Assembly: GCA_014871385.1 (NCBI GenBank)
Contig: CM026426.1
Span: 25,668,616 to 25,732,615, forward strand
Direction: 5' to 3'
From: Ceratodon purpureus
Taxonomy: Eukaryota; Streptophyta; Bryopsida; Pseudoditrichales; Ditrichaceae
Length of the DNA stretch: 64,000 bases
Shown: positions 59,670 through 64,000 of the stretch, piece after piece
How the letters are laid out: each line of letters begins with the position of its first letter
Position numbering within the stretch: position 1 is the first letter of the stretch
Notes under the pieces: generated by a model
Seen by the model: only the letters and a program-made list of their open reading frames with translations
What the model was told of the DNA's origin: nothing
Database searches by the model: none
Translations under genes and position numbers: made by a program

Positions 59670-62600
59670 CTAAAAAGTGACCACAGTCTTGACTCTCCTT
59701 ACTTTGCGGGGCTTCTTCTTGCGTGAAGATTGTCTTTTCCGAGCCAAAGTGGGCCCCAATTTGTGCCCGATTATCACATCTTCGTCATCTGGTGCCTCAT
59801 CGCAATGCGGGTCTTCCTCCTCTGAGTGCTCGTTGTCACCTTCATCCTCAGGATCACCGACCACTGGAGCTCGTACCTCTCCTTCCACCTCTGATAGAAT
59901 ATTGCGCACTTGGATGGAAATTTCACCCGTATCGCCATCTCTGGCACTTACTAGGCGCTTCATAGGCCTCTCCTTTCCGGAATTACCGATGGCTCTGATG
60001 CCATCCTCACTGGTTACGCGTGTGCGAACAACCCCACTTCCAGAAGATGGCCCCCCTTCAGTGTACCCTGTATAGAATGGGAGGGGATCACGTCCGGTTC
60101 TTTTGCTTGACTTTCGTGTTCCTCCACGGGGTTCTTGTGATGGTGGTTTCCTAACAACCTTGTCTGTGGACTTCTTCGCACCACGTTGGGCCACATTCTG
60201 TACGGCGTTGTCTATAGCTGGCGCCACAAGGACTTGGTTGGCGATGGAGGCACCACGCCGACTACTACCAGCTCGATTGAGTGGAGGCCTCGCCGCTGCA
60301 GATGATCTAAGAAGTCGAGCTATTTTTGCGCCCATTGAACTCGTGGGCCTCCGAGCCTGACCTCCATCCACGATTGTATATGGTTTGTTACCCCCCGTAC
60401 CAGTGGGTTGCGATGGAGGCACAGTCCGTGCGGGGATTGCGTGAACGGTCCTTCTCTCCTGAGCAGGAGGAATCTCTTGAAGCAAGCTTGAGTCTCCTTG
60501 TGCCGGAACGGTTCCCCAGTTGCCCTCCCCACTAACGAGGCCGGTCCAATGAGGTCCATTTGCAGCCCGTCCATGACTTCCGTCACCTCCTTCGTCATTG
60601 TCCTCGTCATCATCGCCAGCGTGGATATCGTTGCCAAGATGGGTCCTCGCTGGATGAATCATCCGCAACCCCGTCATTGTTCTCTGGATTGATATGGACT
60701 GGAATAGCATCTCCTTTGTCACGTGCGTCTCTTCCTTCTGCATTAGCTGCTTCATCAAATACCGGGAGTGTGGGTAACTCGTCTCCGTAGATGTTCATGT
60801 CCGGGATTCCTTGGTTATATTCTCGTTCATTGTTGAAGTCGTACGCATCACTGTTATCATCGTGGTTGTTGCGGTCACGAGGATTGTTGCGGTTAGCGTC
60901 ATCTCCCCCGTTGCCATTACCGTCGTTGTGCCCATTCGTGTCAACCTCGTCGTTATCATGTCCCCAGACATCATCATCCCCACCGTCTGCGTTGTCAACT
61001 GGTATGTAATGATCGTCGTCATCTCCGTCCTCTTCGCTTGGATCTCTCTCCGGATCTGACTCCTCTGACCATGCATTGTTCTTGTACCATCTGAGGGGGT
61101 TGGGCTTTGGGCGTTCACGGAGGAGTCTGCTGTTCGTATAAATGTACATCAAGGCCTTAGACTTCTCCAACCCCAGGCGGTTGCGTACCTTGTTGTGGAC
61201 AAACGAATACATGCTCCAATTGCGTTCACACGATGAGGCGGAGCAGACCTGAGATAAAATGCGCTTCGCAATGATTGCCAAGGGCCCCCCTCCAAACCTC
61301 TGCCACCATTGATGGGGTTCCAGATTCAAACCTTTGATATCGATGGTCACTTTGGGGCTGTAAGGGCCACGTCCCTCGTCGAACTCCATCATCTCTTTCA
61401 TAAGAACGGCAAATGGAATTCCCATATGGCCACCCACCTGACGAAACACCCGATTGAGAGCCGCCTTCGCTTCTCCTATGGCTTTTAAGCCCTTATGCGA
61501 TTTGGTCCAAGGGTTCAAGAGCGCCGCGGCATAATGAAGATCGTTGTGCATCATGTCCCATCTACGGTCGAACCGCATCTCCATCCTTGTTGCCATGACA
61601 GGTGGGAAAAAGCAAGGGGATCCTCGGAGACTGTACACGTGATCCTTTAGGTTGCTCATTGTAATCCATGCCTTGCCCATTGCCGGCTGGTTTCCATCGA
61701 AGGTTCTGAGAGCTACCAAGGCTGGTTTCACCAGGTGCTTGAAGTTGTCACACTGATGCTAGAACCCATCATCACGAATTGTTTGACGCACTACGCTTGC
61801 GCGTGCATGATTACGCACCCCCTCGGTTTGGTTGAATAAACCGTCAACATAATCGAACCACTCCGCTGCCATGACCACTTGCTCCAAAGCAAATTTAACC
61901 TCCATAAGGCGCTCTATCATCAGGTAGTTACAGGCGAATTTGGTTTTAGCGGGAACCACCAAGGACAACTTCGGTTCAAATTTGCGGAAAAGGGCCATGG
62001 GAACATGATGTCTCCGAATGTAATGACACATGTGTTTAGCCTTGGCGACCAAATCCTTCACAAAGACTTCCTTGCCCAAGTCCTCCATAAGAAGATCTAG
62101 AATATGGGCACAACATCCCTGCTTGTACATGTGAGGATACTCCTCTAGGATATTATCCATGGCGCCAAGCATGTTGGCTGCATTGTCCGTGCAAATCTGG
62201 ACAACGTTCTAAGGGCCAATTTCTTGAATATACTTCTTCATCTCCCTCGCAATGTATCCCATTGACTTCTTCTCGCCAGTCGTATCAACAGACCCAAGAA
62301 ATACATTGCCTGCCGGACATACTAGCATGACATTCATCAACGGTCGGCGATTCACATTATCCCAACCATCGAAGCAAATGGTAGCCCCATATAACTTGGT
62401 CGAGGTTTTCGTACGTTCATCAATCTTTGCCTGGATTAACTTCTTTTTTTCCTTGATGTGCGTTGTTCGCATCGCGTCATAGGAAGGGGGACCGTAGTTA
62501 AATCCGGCAGCCGCGGTTGTGCTCACCGCTTTAATAAATGCTGGGTGCTTGGCCACGTTGAATGCGACGTTGGCTTTGTAAAAGAAGGATGACCACAACA

Positions 62601-63136
62601 TGTCCAGCTCCTTTCGCTTGGAGATCTGGAGTGCTTCACTCATGTCCTGTTGCCGCAAGCTCCTAGTGGTATTCGAACCGGCCCTACTAGGTGCAGCACT
62701 GGAGACATTTCGGTCCTCTTCGGTATCATTGTACGAGGGATCGGATCCACCGCACAGAGTGCCGTGTGTGGAAGCACTGGAACACGGACGTTGAACTGAC
62801 GCGGGGTACGTTGGCCTCATACCATCCATCTCCTCCTGTGTCAAAGGGCCGGGAATCTTCCCACCGCAAAACTGAAACTTCCTCTTCACTACGGTAGGTG
62901 CCTTTTGGCAAACCCTCGAGAGATTGGACTGGTCCCAACCATAATGCTGAAAGCACCTAGACTTCACGTATGAAAACTTGGGCCTTGCAATACACACATT
63001 GGGCTACCTTATGTGACAGTGACCCGTCCTAGAGCTTGACCGTAAACCATGGTGCCCACTCTCTCGTACCGAGTCTCGGAATGGCTCTAGCCGGAGCAAC
63101 CACTTCAACCGCTTCAACCGCTTCAACCAGTTCCAT
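59670..63136 (-). pseudogene. hAT-family transposase (BED, DUF659, dimerisation domain), broken
   Basis: ATG 63136 begins MELVEAVEAVEVV. A BED-type zinc finger is visible as CVYCKAQVF and, in a second frame, SNLSRVCQKAPTVVKRKF, so a TAG and a frameshift lie within it. From 62997 one frame runs to 60610 and is cut by TAG at 62209 and TAG at 61759. It holds a DUF659 domain (ATICFDGWDNVNRRPLMNVM, then CTDNAANMLGAMD and CCAHILDLLMEDLGK) and the hAT dimerisation region (ILSQVCSASSCERNWSMYSF, then NKVRNRLGLEKSKALMYIY). After an acidic Asn/Asp-rich stretch a frameshift near 60620-60650 leads into a basic tail of about 300 residues ending KKKPRKVRRVKTVVTF. Eight-base target duplications and termini were not found. 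Confidence 0.88.
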
Positions 63137-63380
63137 AGTGAATGATTCGGGAAGTATCGGGACTAATAGGACCAGCAGTACCAAAAGATTATTTTATGAT
63201 ATAACTTAGTATGTCTGAAAAGTGCTTGACACATTGATTTATGGAGAGAAGAATTTTTACATTCCCCCCACCCAAACCAAGTGTCTCCCCAAGCTAACAG
63301 TTTCAAGCAAGGAGCCCTCAAGGAGACCCAGGACATGAAACACGCAAGGAGGTAAGGTGGATGTCAAATCAAGGGGGCAG

Positions 63381-63388
63381 TTTATATA
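63381..63388 (-). promoter_or_regulatory. TATA box of the hAT transposase
   Basis: TATATAAA on the minus strand, about 245 bp before ATG 63136, with array C beginning about 10 bp upstream of it. Confidence 0.55.
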
Positions 63389-63392
63389 GTGC

Positions 63393-63708
63393 CGCCCTCG
63401 ACCGGGCGAGTATAGTCCGGACGGGCGCAATCCAACGGGCGCCATACAACGGACGCGCGCGCATCAGGAGATCGGGCGCGCTCCGACGCAAACGGGCGGG
63501 CGCAGGTGGGCGCGCGCGATTGCAGGCTGCGTGGCGGATAGCGCGCGCGGGGGAAGACGGGCGGGGGCGGGCGCATGCGGGCGCGAGCGCTGGAGCGCGA
63601 AGCGGGCGGGCGCGAGCGGAGAACGGCGGGCGAATGCAGGCGCGGGTGCGCACGGGCGTTCGAGTGCGGGCGCAATCAAACGGGCGAGATCGATTGGGCG
63701 CGATCAAT
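63393..63708 (+). repeat. CGGGCGCG motif array C
   Basis: About 18 copies of CGGGCGCGATC-like cores with short spacers, here facing +. The position upstream of the hAT TATA box copies the layout at the kinase-like gene, although the core faces the other way relative to transcription. Arg/Ala-rich ORFs over it are not genes. Confidence 0.8.
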
Positions 63709-64000
63709 TCAGTGAGACGAAATAACAATGAGAGGGAAAAATGAATAAAATTTAAAAAAATTAAAGTGTGTGAGCTACAAACACGTGAACATGTACATGA
63801 AATAAGAGGAATCCTATTTTAGTAATAAGATTGAGGAACATGACAGTGCGAAAGGACAAACCATCCCATACACACATGTCTAAGAACTGGAGCAGGTTGT
63901 CATTTCGCCCCTCATGTTTCTGCCCTCCCAGCGGAAGGTAAGTTGTTTTAAAGCTAACCTCAGGCAGTGTTAACTTAAAATATGGGATAAATTTTACTAA

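Noticed and set aside
11053-63136. Repeated single in-frame stops might mean a reassigned stop codon
   Set aside because: TAG, TAA and TGA all interrupt the mobile genes, frameshifts are also present, and the intact-looking gene at 17154-19238 has none of them internally. Decay explains it.
47926-63708. The GC-rich arrays as a CRISPR or satellite
   Set aside because: The core is only about 11 bases, spacers are 3-10 bases and irregular, there are no cas genes and the genome is eukaryotic. A strict tandem period is also absent.

Overview
The window looks like nuclear DNA from a plant-lineage eukaryote with a large, repeat-filled genome. It has GT-AG introns, an AT-rich background, plant-type CACTA (TNP2/DUF4218/DUF4216 and TNPA-like), hAT (DUF659) and Mutator-like elements, and an R2/Dualen-style LINE with a restriction-like endonuclease. 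I infer a charophycean alga such as Chara, or something close to it; no ribosomal or organellar marker is present to prove this. There is no operon, CRISPR array, tRNA gene or rRNA gene.

Layout. 0-2.1 kb: a partial GC-rich ORF on the left edge, then a small F-box-like gene beside an array of TCGGA motifs. 2.1-4.0 kb: AT-rich, no genes. 5.0-6.6 kb: a decayed gag-like coding remnant whose reading frame is cut by four TAG codons. 11.05-14.27 kb: a pogo/DDE_1-type transposase pseudogene. 15.7-19.2 kb: a minus-strand multi-exon gene whose splice phases all agree, the best candidate for an intact host gene. 19.4-23.6 kb: a possible SINE and a 5'-truncated LINE.

24.6-44.0 kb: a single 19,391-bp CACTA transposon (CACTAGAG ends, CCG target duplication) inserted in a decayed minus-strand gene. 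It carries a TNPD transposase on the minus strand and a divergent TNPA-like gene on the plus strand, with TGCGTT/TGACA motifs in its ends, spacers and introns. A second, 3,667-bp TGT...ACA element lies inside the DUF4216 part of TNPD and carries one long gag-like frame split by a single TAG.

47.9-63.7 kb: three arrays of a CGGGCGCG-type motif. Two of them abut TATA boxes of minus-strand genes (a protein kinase-like gene and a hAT transposase). The kinase is split by an 8,768-bp Mutator-like element with a perfect 9-bp target duplication. That element carries, besides a probable transposase tail and an F-box-like gene, an intron-containing gene that joins a ParB-like fold, RNA polymerase II CTD-like heptads and a beta-class amino-methyltransferase. 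In all three nested insertions, the sequence on either side of the element joins in one reading frame once one copy of the target duplication is counted, which is strong internal proof of the element boundaries.

Most mobile coding regions are broken by nonsense codons and frameshifts. TAG, TAA and TGA all occur, so this is decay and not a changed genetic code.
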